From the NCBI GenBank assembly GCA_905234645.1, contig CAJOIS010000022.1, positions 1 through 64,000 of the forward strand: a DNA stretch of 64,000 nucleotides. Direction: 5' to 3'. A program made the translations under genes and the position numbers. How positions within the stretch are numbered: the stretch's first letter is position 1; every line of letters starts with the position of its first letter. Origin of the DNA: an uncultured Bacteroidales bacterium (GTDB taxonomy: Bacteria > Bacteroidota > Bacteroidia > Bacteroidales > F082). The notes beneath the pieces were generated by a model. That model did no database searches. It was not told the origin of the DNA and saw nothing but the letters and a program-made list of their open reading frames with translations. This document shows, piece after piece, positions 43,889 to 53,369 of this stretch.

Positions 43889-43951
43889 AGTTTGAATTAA
43901 ACCGCAATAAAACGCCCTATTTGGCGTTTCACAAAAAGATAATTAAGACCC

Positions 43952-46408
43952 ATGAAAAGATATATTTTGATCTTCCTCTCGGCGCTGTTTATCTTCATGA
44001 GCAGTGACCTTTACGCACAAAGAAGAAATCCGGCCAAGAACGCCGACCTAGCCTTCGGACGCAAACAATACACCGAAGCCGTCGACCGCTACAAGAAAGC
44101 CTACCGCAGGGTGCGCCGCAACAAGGACGAACGCAACCGTATCAGCTTCCAGATGGCAGAATGCTACCGCCTCATCGGCCTCACCAAACGCGCCGAGCCT
44201 TACTACAAGCGCCTCCTGAAAACCGAATATCCCAACACCCACCCCGAAGTCTATCTCAATCTCGCCGAGACTTACAAGATGAACGAGAAATACAAGGACG
44301 CCATCGAGATGTACGAGATCTACTCACAAAAGGTGCCCAACGACCCACGAGGGCCATTAGGCATTGAGACCACCCAACTGATACAGGAGTGGAAGGAGAA
44401 CCCCTCGAAATACGAACTCACCCCGTTGAAAAAGGTGAACTCCACCAAGGACTCCGACTACTGCGCCACATGGCTCAACAGCAACTTCAACGAGATCATC
44501 TTCACCTCCACCCGCGACGCCGCCACCGGTAAGGAAAAAGACGGCATCACAGGGCAAGAATTCGCCGACTTCTTCACCTCGAAGCAAGACCGTAAGGGCG
44601 ACTGGAGCACCCCCAACCTCGCCGACGACACCGAAAACGTCAACACCACCGCCAGCGAAGGCGCTGCCTTCATGAACTCTACTTTCACCAAGCTCTATTT
44701 CACACGCTGCCACAACGGCGCCCATAAGAAAAACGGTTGCCAGATCATGGTGGCAGGTAAAAGCGGCGGCAGCTTCTCAGAGGCACGCGTCGTAGAGATT
44801 GCAGGCGTCGACACCCTTGACATCGTAGGTCATCCCACCCTCACCAGCGACGAGCGCATCATGTACTTCGCTGCCGAGCGCAAAGGCGGCTTCGGCGGCA
44901 ATGACATCTGGGTGGCCATGCGCGACAACCCCAACGAACCTTTCAAGCATCCCTTCAACCTTGGCGAGCGTATCAACACCGCCGGCAATGAAGTGTTCCC
45001 GTTCTTACGTTACGACACCGTGTTGTATTTCGCTTCCGACGGCCATGGCGGCATGGGAGGCTTGGACATCTTCGTCTCCTCCATCGACACCGCCGGCAAC
45101 TGGGGCGAACCCCGCAACCTGAAATATCCCATCAACTCTACGGGCGATGACTTCGGCATCGTCTTCCATCCCACCGAAGAACGCGGCTTCATCTCTTCGA
45201 ATCGTGGCAACACCCGTGGCCTCGACAACATCTATTACTTTGAAGAGCCGCCCATCCTGTTCACCTTCTCGGGCACCGTCAAAGATGCCAAGACCAAGCA
45301 GCTCGTTGAAAACGCCACTGTGCGCCTCATCGGCAGCGACGGCTCCAACATCTCAACCCGCACCAACGACAGGGGCTACTTCAACTTCAGCGAGAGCCAG
45401 ATGAACAAGAACACGACCTACGACATCACCATCGACAAGGACAACTACTTCACCTTGGCCGCACAAGAGACCACCATGGGATTGGAATTCAGCAAGGATA
45501 TCGTTAAAGACTTCGACATTGAGCCCATCCCGCAGGAGCCCATCATGCTACCCGACATCCTCTACGACCTGGGCAAATGGGACCTCAAGCCCCAGTTTGA
45601 AGACTCATTGCAAGGCCTCATCGAGACACTGCAAATCAACCCGACCATCACCATCGAGTTGGCTTCACATACCGACAGCCGCGACACTGACGAACACAAC
45701 GACATCCTGTCGCAGAAGCGCGCCCAGAGCGTCGTCGACTACCTCATCATCCGTGGCATCGACCCGCTCCGCCTCACCGCCAAGGGCTATGGCGAGCGTG
45801 TACCTCGCACTATCGCGAATGACATCAAGGTGAAAGGCTACACCTTCAAGGCGGGCACAAGACTCACCGAAGACTTCATCAACTCGCTGCCCAGCACTGA
45901 GGTGAAGGAAGCCGCTCACCAGATGAACCGTCGTACCGAGTTCCGCATCCTCAGCAAGGACTTCGTGCCACGCACCGAAATCGCTGAAGGCGGCACGGTC
46001 AACATCGCCATCAACCCGCAGGAAGACCAGACTTTGACATTCACTGTCGATAAGAAGGGTTATTTCAACTTCGTCGCCAATGTGGACGGCTATAACGAGC
46101 CCTTCACCTACAGCCAAAACGCCGACTTCTGCGTCTCCGAGAGCTATGCGTTGGAGATGCTTAGGAATGGTCGTATTTCTGCCGACAACTTCAAGGGCGA
46201 CGTGGACAAGATTCTCACCACGGGTGGCATCGCCAATGACGCCATCTTCACCATCAGGGAAGTGAGAATCGCTGGCCGCTCGCTCTACAATGTGGACTGT
46301 AAGGTCGTGAGCAGGATGATCGAAAGATGGGTCATCGGACAAAAGACCATGAAGCAACTCGGCAACTTCGAGTTTGACACCAAAGAACAGAAATTGAAAT
46401 TCAAATAA
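43952..46408 (+). CDS. PorE-like TPR/beta-propeller/OmpA protein (T9SS-associated) with extra C-terminal domain
   Basis: The protein is 818 aa with signal peptide MKRYILIFLSALFIFMSSDLYAQ. The domain order is TPR-like helices (~25-150), PD40/WD40-type propeller strands (~160-430), a carboxypeptidase regulatory-like domain (FSGTVKDAKTKQLVENATVR, ~434-525) and an OmpA peptidoglycan-binding domain (LASHTDSRDTDEHNDILSQK). This is the order described for PorE of the type IX secretion system, although P. gingivalis PorE is a lipoprotein and no lipobox Cys is seen here. After OmpA, ~150 extra residues resemble a retropepsin-like fold without the catalytic Asp. Two T9SS cargo proteins are encoded in the same window. 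Confidence 0.85.
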   Translation: MKRYILIFLSALFIFMSSDLYAQRRNPAKNADLAFGRKQYTEAVDRYKKAYRRVRRNKDERNRISFQMAECYRLIGLTKRAEPYYKRLLKTEYPNTHPEVYLNLAETYKMNEKYKDAIEMYEIYSQKVPNDPRGPLGIETTQLIQEWKENPSKYELTPLKKVNSTKDSDYCATWLNSNFNEIIFTSTRDAATGKEKDGITGQEFADFFTSKQDRKGDWSTPNLADDTENVNTTASEGAAFMNSTFTKLYFTRCHNGAHKKNGCQIMVAGKSGGSFSEARVVEIAGVDTLDIVGHPTLTSDERIMYFAAERKGGFGGNDIWVAMRDNPNEPFKHPFNLGERINTAGNEVFPFLRYDTVLYFASDGHGGMGGLDIFVSSIDTAGNWGEPRNLKYPINSTGDDFGIVFHPTEERGFISSNRGNTRGLDNIYYFEEPPILFTFSGTVKDAKTKQLVENATVRLIGSDGSNISTRTNDRGYFNFSESQMNKNTTYDITIDKDNYFTLAAQETTMGLEFSKDIVKDFDIEPIPQEPIMLPDILYDLGKWDLKPQFEDSLQGLIETLQINPTITIELASHTDSRDTDEHNDILSQKRAQSVVDYLIIRGIDPLRLTAKGYGERVPRTIANDIKVKGYTFKAGTRLTEDFINSLPSTEVKEAAHQMNRRTEFRILSKDFVPRTEIAEGGTVNIAINPQEDQTLTFTVDKKGYFNFVANVDGYNEPFTYSQNADFCVSESYALEMLRNGRISADNFKGDVDKILTTGGIANDAIFTIREVRIAGRSLYNVDCKVVSRMIERWVIGQKTMKQLGNFEFDTKEQKLKFK

Positions 46409-46411
46409 TTT

Positions 46412-46484
46412 GCCTATGGCTTATGGCTCATGGCCTATGGCTAGAAAAGCCATAAGCCATCGGCCATAGGCTATAAGCCATAGA
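46412..46484. repeat. Dispersed GCCTATGGC-type inverted repeat, copy 3
   Basis: GCCTATGGCTTATGGCTCAT and onward forms a hairpin with AGCCATAAGCCATCGGCCAT across a 5-nt loop (AGAAA). It fills the gap between the PorE-like gene and purM, starting 3 bp after the stop. Confidence 0.85.
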
Positions 46485-46490
46485 AAAGAA

Positions 46491-47654
46491 ATGGAAAAGC
46501 AAAGATACTCATTGCGCGGCGTCTCCGCAGAAAAAGAAGACATCCACAACGCCATCAAGAACCTCGACAAGGGTCTTTATCCCAACGCCTTCTGCAAAAT
46601 CATCCCCGACATCCTTGGCCACGACCCGCTGTATTGCAACATCATGCACGCCGATGGCGCAGGGACGAAGTCGTCATTGGCCTACCTCTATTGGAAAGAG
46701 ACCGGCGACATGAGCGTGTGGGAAGGCGTGGCGCAAGACGCCGTGGTGATGAACACCGACGACCTCATCTGCGTGGGTGCGACGGACAACATGCTGCTCT
46801 CCTCCACCATCGGGCGCAACAAGAGCCTGATTCCTGGCGAGGTAATCTCAGCCTTGATTAACGGCACAGAGCATTTCTTGCAGAAACTGCGTGACTTGGG
46901 TATCGGCATCTACCTCACTGGTGGTGAGACCGCAGATGTGGGCGACCTCGTTCGCACTGTCATCGTCGACAGTACCGTGACGACACGAATCAGGCGCGAC
47001 GAAGTGATTGAAAACAATTTGCAGCCTGGTGATGTCATCGTGGCCTTCGCCTCTTACGGACAAGCCACTTACGAGGACTGCTACAACGGTGGCATGGGTA
47101 GCAACGGCCTCACCTCGGCACGCCACGACATGCTGAACCATTATTTGGCAGAGAAATACGACGAGAGCTACGACCACAGCATCCCCGAGGACTTGGTCTA
47201 TTCCGGTCCGCACAAACTCACCGACCCCACCGAAGTTCCCGGCGTGGATGTAGGCAAACTCATCCTCTCTCCCACCCGCACCTATGCCCCGTTGATGATC
47301 CCGATTCTGAAGGACTTCCGCAAGCAGATCCACGGCATCATCCACTGCAGCGGCGGTGCCCAGACCAAGGTGCTGCATTTCGTCGACAAACTGCACATCG
47401 TGAAGGACAACATGCTGGCCTTGCCGCCGTTGTTCCGTATGATTCAGGCTGCTTCGGGCACTGATTGGCATGAAATGTACAAGGTCTTCAACATGGGCCA
47501 CCGTCTGGAAATCTACACCAATGAAAAAGCTGCTAATGAGATGATTGCCATTGCCAAAGAGTTCAATATTGATAGCCAAATCATTGGACATGTTGAGGCT
47601 TCGGATGTGAAACGGCTGACGATTAAGAGCGAGTTTGGATTATTTGAGTATTGA
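46491..47654 (+). CDS. purM: Phosphoribosylformylglycinamidine cyclo-ligase (AIR synthase)
   Basis: The protein is 387 aa, longer than the ~345 aa of E. coli PurM but usual for Bacteroidota. It closes the imidazole ring in purine synthesis using ATP. Visible features are the N-terminal MHADGAGTKSSLAYLYW substrate loop, DDLICVGATDNMLLSSTIG, YLTGGETADVGD, and IIHCSGGAQTKVLHF with GHRLEIY near the end. It directly follows a palindromic repeat. The next gene begins 2 bp after its stop. Confidence 0.93.
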   Translation: MEKQRYSLRGVSAEKEDIHNAIKNLDKGLYPNAFCKIIPDILGHDPLYCNIMHADGAGTKSSLAYLYWKETGDMSVWEGVAQDAVVMNTDDLICVGATDNMLLSSTIGRNKSLIPGEVISALINGTEHFLQKLRDLGIGIYLTGGETADVGDLVRTVIVDSTVTTRIRRDEVIENNLQPGDVIVAFASYGQATYEDCYNGGMGSNGLTSARHDMLNHYLAEKYDESYDHSIPEDLVYSGPHKLTDPTEVPGVDVGKLILSPTRTYAPLMIPILKDFRKQIHGIIHCSGGAQTKVLHFVDKLHIVKDNMLALPPLFRMIQAASGTDWHEMYKVFNMGHRLEIYTNEKAANEMIAIAKEFNIDSQIIGHVEASDVKRLTIKSEFGLFEY

Positions 47655-47656
47655 TA

Positions 47657-48211
47657 ATGAATATGAAAAATCTTGTATTTCTCATTTGTATAGCCTTCTC
47701 CATGACTTTCTATTCCTGTGGCTCAACAAAAGGTTATGTCGGTCCTAGGCTAGAAAGCACTTCTTTGGCGACCATCAACCAAGGAACCAACAAACTGACT
47801 ATTGACAAAAGAAAGACCCAAGAAACCGCACTCCTCATACAAGTTGATTCCATCTCTGTAGGAGACTATTTTAAGGGATACCCTACACATTGCAGCATCC
47901 TGCCAGGATCGCATACTGTTGAGATTCGGCATTTGCAAAAATGGAATGATCACTCCACTGACGCCGCTATTATGGGTGGACTTTTTGGTGGAATCATCGG
48001 AGCTGCCGTAGCTGGGAGTATTGCGGAATCCAGCAATACACACAAACACTATCTTATCACTTTCGATGCTGTTGTTGGCCATTCATACACTATCAAGGCA
48101 GTTACAGACCCCGAAACACTGGATGTTGACATATACGTCTCTGACGACAGCAATGGTGAACGTATTGAATCAACCTTCGTCTTAAAAGAAGACGAAAAAA
48201 GAAAAGAATAA
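47657..48211 (+). CDS. Lipoprotein with a glycine-zipper-like segment
   Basis: The track starts at a TTG, whereas the ATG at 47657 or 47663 gives a good lipoprotein signal (MKNLVFLICIAFSMTFYSCG). The ~185-aa protein has one hydrophobic Gly-rich stretch in the middle (AAIMGGLFGGIIGAAVAGSI), which may insert in a membrane, followed by a beta-rich C-terminus. I do not recognise a family. It is adjacent to purM and prfA on the same strand, but a functional link is not evident. Confidence 0.75.
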   Translation: MNMKNLVFLICIAFSMTFYSCGSTKGYVGPRLESTSLATINQGTNKLTIDKRKTQETALLIQVDSISVGDYFKGYPTHCSILPGSHTVEIRHLQKWNDHSTDAAIMGGLFGGIIGAAVAGSIAESSNTHKHYLITFDAVVGHSYTIKAVTDPETLDVDIYVSDDSNGERIESTFVLKEDEKRKE

Positions 48212-48232
48212 AGGTAAACCTTTTTATAGATT

Positions 48233-49339
48233 GTGGACATCACCGAGAAACTCGAAACGATAAAGCACCGCTGGGAGGAAATGGGCGAACAACTCGCCGA
48301 CCCTGCCGTAGCTAGCGACATGAAGAAATTCGTGAAGCTCAACAAGGACTATAAGGACTTGGAGCCCATCGTCATGGCCTTCAAGGAATACAAGACCTTG
48401 AAAGCCAACGTCGAGGAAGCCAAGGAAATCCTAGCCACGGAGAAAGACGAGGAGATGCGGAAGATGGCCCAAGAGGAACTGGACACCGCCCAGACACGTA
48501 TCGAGCAGCTGGAGCAGGACATCCGCGTGATGATGATTCCCAAAGACCCGCAAGACAGCAAGAACGCCATCATGGAAATCCGTGCCGGAACAGGCGGCGA
48601 CGAGGCTTGCCTCTTTGCCGGAGACTTGTTCCGTATGTACTCCAAATTCTGTGAAAACCGCGGCTGGAAAGTCGAAGTCACCAGCGTGAGCGAAGGTGCC
48701 AGCGGTGGCTACAAGGAAATCGACTTCACAGTTACGGGCAACGGTTGCTATGGCGTCCTCAAGTTCGAGTCGGGCGTGCACCGCGTACAACGTGTGCCCA
48801 AAACCGAGGCCCAAGGGCGCATACACACCTCTGCCGCTTCGGTGGCGGTACTTCCCGAAGCCGAGGAGTTCGATGTGGAGATAAACGAGGGTGAAATCAA
48901 ATGGGACACCTTCCGCTCCAGCGGCGCAGGTGGTCAAAATGTGAACAAGGTGGAATCGGGCGTGCGCCTGCGTTATATGTGGAAGAACCCCAACACGGGC
49001 GAGATGCAAGAAATACTCATCGAGTGCACCGAAACCCGCGACCAACCCAAAAACAGAGAACGTGCCTTGTCGAGACTGCGCACACGCATCTACGACATGG
49101 AGTACGAGAAATATATCAACGACATCTCTGCCAAGCGCAAGACCATGGTCTCGACAGGCGACCGCTCAGCGAAAATCCGCACTTACAATTACCCGCAAGG
49201 TCGTGTCACCGACCACCGCGTGGAAGGTTTGACGGTTTACAACCTCGCTGCCGTCATGGATGGCGATTTGGAGGAAATCATCAACCGCTTGCAGATGGCA
49301 GAGAATGCAGAACGTTTAAAAGAAAACATTGAATCATGA
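48233..49339 (+). CDS. prfA: Peptide chain release factor 1 (GTG start)
   Basis: The protein is 368 aa. The start is GTG (GTG GAC ATC ACC); no ATG is available in frame before the conserved N-terminus. RF1 ends translation at UAA and UAG. The GGQ catalytic motif is in RSSGAGGQNVNK, and the PxT codon-recognition motif reads PKT in RVQRVPKTEAQGRIHT. The helical domain 1 and the C-terminal RVTDHRVEGLTVYNL are typical. A dispersed hairpin element separates it from pyrF. Confidence 0.96.
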   Translation: MDITEKLETIKHRWEEMGEQLADPAVASDMKKFVKLNKDYKDLEPIVMAFKEYKTLKANVEEAKEILATEKDEEMRKMAQEELDTAQTRIEQLEQDIRVMMIPKDPQDSKNAIMEIRAGTGGDEACLFAGDLFRMYSKFCENRGWKVEVTSVSEGASGGYKEIDFTVTGNGCYGVLKFESGVHRVQRVPKTEAQGRIHTSAASVAVLPEAEEFDVEINEGEIKWDTFRSSGAGGQNVNKVESGVRLRYMWKNPNTGEMQEILIECTETRDQPKNRERALSRLRTRIYDMEYEKYINDISAKRKTMVSTGDRSAKIRTYNYPQGRVTDHRVEGLTVYNLAAVMDGDLEEIINRLQMAENAERLKENIES

Positions 49340-49347
49340 ATACCATT

Positions 49348-49419
49348 GACACGAGACTTCGAGACACGAGACGCGAGACTTTTTTGTCCCGTGTCCCGCA
49401 GTCCCGTGTCCCGCGTCAA
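49348..49419. repeat. Dispersed GACGCGAGAC inverted repeat, copy 2
   Basis: TTGACACGAGACTTCGAGAC and onward pairs with a right arm ending TCCCGTGTCCCGCGTCAA around a T-run. The arms are each about 34 nt with substitutions mostly of the transition type. It lies between prfA and pyrF, ending about 11 bp before the pyrF ATG. Confidence 0.85.
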
Positions 49420-49429
49420 TTATAAAACT

Positions 49430-50257
49430 ATGAATAAACACCAGTTATTTGAGCAAATCAAGAAAAAACAGTCGTTCCTCTGCGTTGGCCTCGACACCGA
49501 CATCAACAAGATCCCACAGGAACTACTGGCTTTTGACGACCCCGTCTTTGAGTTCAACAAACAAATCATCAACCACACTGCGCCCTACGCCGTGGCCTAC
49601 AAACCCAACACGGCCTTCTACGAGGTCTATGGCGCCAAAGGCTGGCAAAGCTTGGAGCGTACCATCAAATACATCAAGATCAACCACCCCGATATCTTCA
49701 TCATCGCCGACGCCAAGCGTGGCGACATCGGCAACACCTCGGCCAACTACGCCAAGGCTTTCTTCAACACCTTGAAAGCCGACGCCCTGACCGTGGCACC
49801 TTACATGGGCAAGGACTCGGTGGAGCCTTTCCTCAACTTCGAGGACAAATGGGTGGTTTTGCTTGCCTTGACCTCCAACAAAGGCTCGCAGGATTTCCAA
49901 TACCTGAATGTCGGTGAACGCATGCTGCATCAACAGGTGCTGCAAACCGCCACCACCTGGGCAACTTCGGAGCAGATGATGTTTGTGGTCGGTGCCACGC
50001 ATCCCGAGGAGCTGGGCGAAATCCGTAAGATGTTGCCCGACTATTTCTTCCTCGTCCCCGGTGTGGGTGCCCAAGGCGGTGACTTGCAGGCCGTGGCCCA
50101 CAACGGCTTAAACGAAGAATGCGGCTTGCTGGTCAACTCGTCGAGAGGGATTATCTATGCTTCAAATGGAAGTGATTTCGCTATTAAGGCTGGTGAAGAG
50201 GCGAAGAAGCTGCAGGAGCAAATGAGTGTTTTGCTGAAGGAGAAAGGACTATTGTGA
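49430..50257 (+). CDS. pyrF: Orotidine 5'-phosphate decarboxylase (type 2)
   Basis: The track's start at 49346 runs through the repeat, so the ATG at 49430 ([13 protein letters not shown]) gives the 275-aa family length. It makes UMP from OMP in pyrimidine synthesis. The N-terminal [14 protein letters not shown], the catalytic [21 protein letters not shown] (with the D-K-xx-D pattern), and the C-terminal [13 protein letters not shown] with [11 protein letters not shown] mark the type 2 subfamily. Confidence 0.95.
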   Translation: MNKHQLFEQIKKKQSFLCVGLDTDINKIPQELLAFDDPVFEFNKQIINHTAPYAVAYKPNTAFYEVYGAKGWQSLERTIKYIKINHPDIFIIADAKRGDIGNTSANYAKAFFNTLKADALTVAPYMGKDSVEPFLNFEDKWVVLLALTSNKGSQDFQYLNVGERMLHQQVLQTATTWATSEQMMFVVGATHPEELGEIRKMLPDYFFLVPGVGAQGGDLQAVAHNGLNEECGLLVNSSRGIIYASNGSDFAIKAGEEAKKLQEQMSVLLKEKGLL

Positions 50258-50266
50258 GTTTATGAG

Positions 50267-50287
50267 ATCGCGGATCAAGTCCGCGAT
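50267..50287. repeat. Dispersed palindrome, GATCGCGG family, copy 2
   Basis: ATCGCGG-atcaagt-CCGCGAT followed by GAC, matching the copy at 5966 in stem and flanks. It lies 9 bp after the pyrF stop. Confidence 0.75.
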
Positions 50288-50315
50288 GACTCCTTGAGCA
50301 TGGAGTATCATTAAC

Positions 50316-50343
50316 AAAAAAGCCACCTTAAGGTGGCTTTTTT
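50316..50343. terminator. Bidirectional terminator between pyrF and the Omp28-like gene
   Basis: AAAAAAGCCACCTT/AAGGTGGCTTTTTT is a perfect 28-bp palindrome between convergent genes. Confidence 0.9.
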
Positions 50344-50363
50344 AGTGTCAAAGGGTTGCCTGA

Positions 50364-52124
50364 TTAGCGGGCGACCGAAAAAGTGCGATTGACCATAGTG
50401 CCGTCGTTGGCATGAACGCGGACAAAATAGATGCCGTCGCTCAGCGCCTCTGTGCTGACCTGAGCGCTATCACCGTTGACCACTTGCGTCAGCACACACT
50501 GGCCAACACTATTGAAGACCTCTATGCTAGCCATGCCTTCATACTGGATGTTCAGCACGCCCGAAGTGGGGTTGGGATAGATTTCCAATGCCTGTTCTGC
50601 ATGGTCTTCCACCTGAACGCCGATGGCCCTGACAGAGATCAAGTGAGAAGCCTCTGCACCAAAGTCTCCGTCACTATTATCGCCAAAGAGCACATGATTG
50701 TGGCTGTCTTTGACAATATAATAGCCATTGCCGTTGGTGCAGCAGATGCCATCACCCATCGAATCACGGATGGTGAACCTGACACATTCATCAACGGGGA
50801 CAACGGCATTCTCAACATGAATCTGTGTCGCATTGTTACCCGCCAACAACGTGTAGGGGCCACCAGAAGCCAGCACCGTGCCATCGGCAGTCGTAAACTC
50901 CCATGTGATTTGGCCGCCAAACTTGTCTTGATTCAACAACAGTTTCAGCGTTTCCTCTTCGCCATCAATCTCAAGGTCGATCCATTCAAGGCTATTGATA
51001 GGTTCCGTGTAGGTGTAATCACAAGGCTGTCCATTGGCCTCAGTAATCGAGATGGCCAAATCATTAACGCCAAAGGGAGCCGTAACCGGAATAACGATTT
51101 TCTCCCTTTCGAAAGGCTGAAGGTCGCCCTCCCAGTTCTCAGTATAACTCTCGCCACCGTACTCCATGGCAATGGTCATCGAGTTGATGGCTCCAGTACC
51201 AATGTTTTGAATATTGATTTCGGCCTTTTTCGACTGTGTGCATTCATACAAGCCATCTATTCCGATATTGGCGACAATGGGATAAATGGGATTGTCGACA
51301 CCTTGGATGTATTCGAGCTCGCAAGCATTCAGGATAGGACGTGTGGGCGTACCCTGATACTTCTCAGAGACCCATGCAAGGAAATAAATGTGGTCGAGGA
51401 TGACATCCACACCATTGGGTGAGCCGATAGTGGCGGGGATCTGATACTCGTATGTACGGGTAATCAATGTGCCTTGCGTCGTAGGTGAAATGGCATCACC
51501 CCAGGTAGGTGTAATCACGTCGCGAAGGATATGCATGTGGACATATTGGTTGCCTATCATCTGTCCAGGATTCCATGTCGAGGCGCCCGACTGGCTGCCA
51601 AGAATACTGTCTTGCAACATGGCAACGGTGAGGTAGTTTTCGTTGACGCTACTGTTACCTGTATAGTAAACCTCGACGGTGATGTTAGCCATTCGCGTCA
51701 AAGGGTTGACGATGGCAACACCCGCCACGTTACATTCTGCGTCTTGGGCCATCTGTGTATTTGCCAACGAAGCCCATACGCCACGGTTTTGGCCGTCAGC
51801 GGTGGAACGGTTGACCACGCCAGCGGGGAAACCATCGACGTTAAAGCCACCAAGGATGGCAGCACCGTCTGGGGTGTTGAAATTAGGATACGAAGTAGAA
51901 GCATAGCCTCCGGCATGGACATTAACCGCCCAAAAGCGACCCGGGTTACTGGCCGTAATCTGATTGGCGATGGCATGTCCGTCAGGGCAGAATTGGCAGC
52001 CACGCCCAGTGAACTCCTCAAGGATGACATTCCTGTGTGCAGGTGTAGTAGAGACATACATCTGGGCTTTCAAAGAGAACGAGAAAGCCATTAAAGCCAT
52101 AATGGCAAGAGTAAGTTTTTTCAT
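50364..52124 (-). CDS. Omp28-related T9SS-sorted surface protein
   Basis: The protein is 586 aa with signal peptide MKKLTLAIMALMAFSFSLKAQ. An Omp28/thioredoxin-like N-terminal domain has ILEEFTGRGCQFCPDG, with a CxxC as in disulfide-exchange folds. Two beta-sandwich regions follow. The C-terminal ~75 residues are a type A sorting domain (IYPNPTSGVLNIQYEG, then GIYFVRVHANDG), so it is predicted to be exported by T9SS and attached to the surface or released. The ligand or redox partner is unknown. It has its own promoter box and ends at a shared terminator. Confidence 0.9.
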   Translation of the reverse strand: MKKLTLAIMALMAFSFSLKAQMYVSTTPAHRNVILEEFTGRGCQFCPDGHAIANQITASNPGRFWAVNVHAGGYASTSYPNFNTPDGAAILGGFNVDGFPAGVVNRSTADGQNRGVWASLANTQMAQDAECNVAGVAIVNPLTRMANITVEVYYTGNSSVNENYLTVAMLQDSILGSQSGASTWNPGQMIGNQYVHMHILRDVITPTWGDAISPTTQGTLITRTYEYQIPATIGSPNGVDVILDHIYFLAWVSEKYQGTPTRPILNACELEYIQGVDNPIYPIVANIGIDGLYECTQSKKAEINIQNIGTGAINSMTIAMEYGGESYTENWEGDLQPFEREKIVIPVTAPFGVNDLAISITEANGQPCDYTYTEPINSLEWIDLEIDGEEETLKLLLNQDKFGGQITWEFTTADGTVLASGGPYTLLAGNNATQIHVENAVVPVDECVRFTIRDSMGDGICCTNGNGYYIVKDSHNHVLFGDNSDGDFGAEASHLISVRAIGVQVEDHAEQALEIYPNPTSGVLNIQYEGMASIEVFNSVGQCVLTQVVNGDSAQVSTEALSDGIYFVRVHANDGTMVNRTFSVAR

Positions 52125-52160
52125 AGTGTCGCTATTTGTTGATTATTATTGTTTTCCGCT

Positions 52161-52169
52161 ACAAAAATA
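52161..52169 (-). promoter_or_regulatory. Omp28-like gene -7 box TATTTTTGT
   Basis: Minus-strand TATTTTTGT, 36 bp before the start. Confidence 0.55.
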
Positions 52170-52180
52170 CATATTAATCA

Positions 52181-52211
52181 AAAAAAATGCGCCACTTTGT
52201 GACGCATTTTT
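52181..52211 (-). terminator. Terminator after ilvE
   Basis: ATGCGCCAC-ttt-GTGACGCAT, one mismatch, followed on the minus strand by seven T, just after ilvE. Confidence 0.8.
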
Positions 52212-52236
52212 CAATCTTTTTTCAAAAGCATCAAAA

Positions 52237-53262
52237 TCAGATGCCTTCGATGACGGTGATCCAGCCGTATTCATCGGGCTCGGTGCCGTATTGGATACCA
52301 CGGAGCTTGTTGTACAACTTCAGGCTCCACGGGCCGGGCTTGCCGTCGCCAAACTTGTAGGACTTGCCGTTTTCGGGGTCGTCAATGCGTGAGATGGGGC
52401 TGATGACGGCAGCGGTGCCGCATGCGCCAGCTTCCTCGAAGGTGGCCAGTTCCTCTTCAGCGATGGGACGACGCTCCACCTTCATGCCGAGGCTCTCAGC
52501 GATTTGCATCAAGCTCTTGTTGGTAATGGAAGGCAGGATGGACGTGCTCTGAGGCGTGATATAGGTGTTGTCCTTGATGCCGAAGAAGTTGGCAGCGCCA
52601 GCCTCGTCGATGTACTTCTTCTCCTTGGCGTCGAGATAGAACTCGCAGGCATACTCGCCACCGTGGCAGGCTTCAACGTGCGGACGCAGCGAAGCAGCAT
52701 AGTTGCCACCGACCTTGTAGGTACCGGTACCCAGCGGGGCAGCGCGGTCGTACTTGCGCGTGATGACGTAGGGGTTGGCCATGAAGCCGCCCTTGAAGTA
52801 AGGACCAACGGGCGTGGCGAAGACCAGAAACAGGTATTCATCAGCGGGTTTCACACCCACGCGGGCACCCGTGCCAATGAGCAAAGGACGCAGATACAGC
52901 GAAGCACCCGTCTCATAAGGAGGAATGAAATCTGCATTCAGGCGAACGACCTTCTCAATGGCAGCTTGGAACTTGTCCATCGGGAACTCGGCCATCATGA
53001 TACCACGGCTGGAGCTCTGCAGACGCTTGCAGTTCTCGTCCATGCGGAAGACGCGCACCTTGCCGTCCTTGCCGCGGAATGCCTTCAGGCCTTCAAAAGC
53101 CTCCTGACCATAGTGCAGGCAGGTGGCAGCCATGTGGATGTTGATGGAAGTCTCGGAGCTGATTTCAAGCTCGCCCCACTGACCGTTGCGGAAATAGCAG
53201 CGGACATTGTAATTCGTGGGATAATAACCGAATGTTAAATTTGCCCAATCGATGTTTTGCAT
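52237..53262 (-). CDS. ilvE: Branched-chain amino acid aminotransferase
   Basis: The 341-aa class IV PLP enzyme transfers amino groups between branched-chain amino acids and 2-oxoglutarate. Features are INIHMAATCLHYGQEAFEGL at the start, RAAPLGTGTYKVGGNYAASL with the PLP-binding Lys, and the substrate-binding EAGACGTAAVISPI near the C-terminus. The length fits the longer eukaryote-like IlvE form found in Bacteroidota. It is a single gene with a terminator downstream. Confidence 0.95.
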   Translation of the reverse strand: MQNIDWANLTFGYYPTNYNVRCYFRNGQWGELEISSETSINIHMAATCLHYGQEAFEGLKAFRGKDGKVRVFRMDENCKRLQSSSRGIMMAEFPMDKFQAAIEKVVRLNADFIPPYETGASLYLRPLLIGTGARVGVKPADEYLFLVFATPVGPYFKGGFMANPYVITRKYDRAAPLGTGTYKVGGNYAASLRPHVEACHGGEYACEFYLDAKEKKYIDEAGAANFFGIKDNTYITPQSTSILPSITNKSLMQIAESLGMKVERRPIAEEELATFEEAGACGTAAVISPISRIDDPENGKSYKFGDGKPGPWSLKLYNKLRGIQYGTEPDEYGWITVIEGI

Positions 53263-53369
53263 GATGTTTTATGTTTTAGTTGATAAAATTCTGTCGTTTT
53301 CGAAAAGTCTACGAAATTACGGTTTTTTTCTGACATGGAACCCTTTTTGACAAAAAATCTCAATTATCA

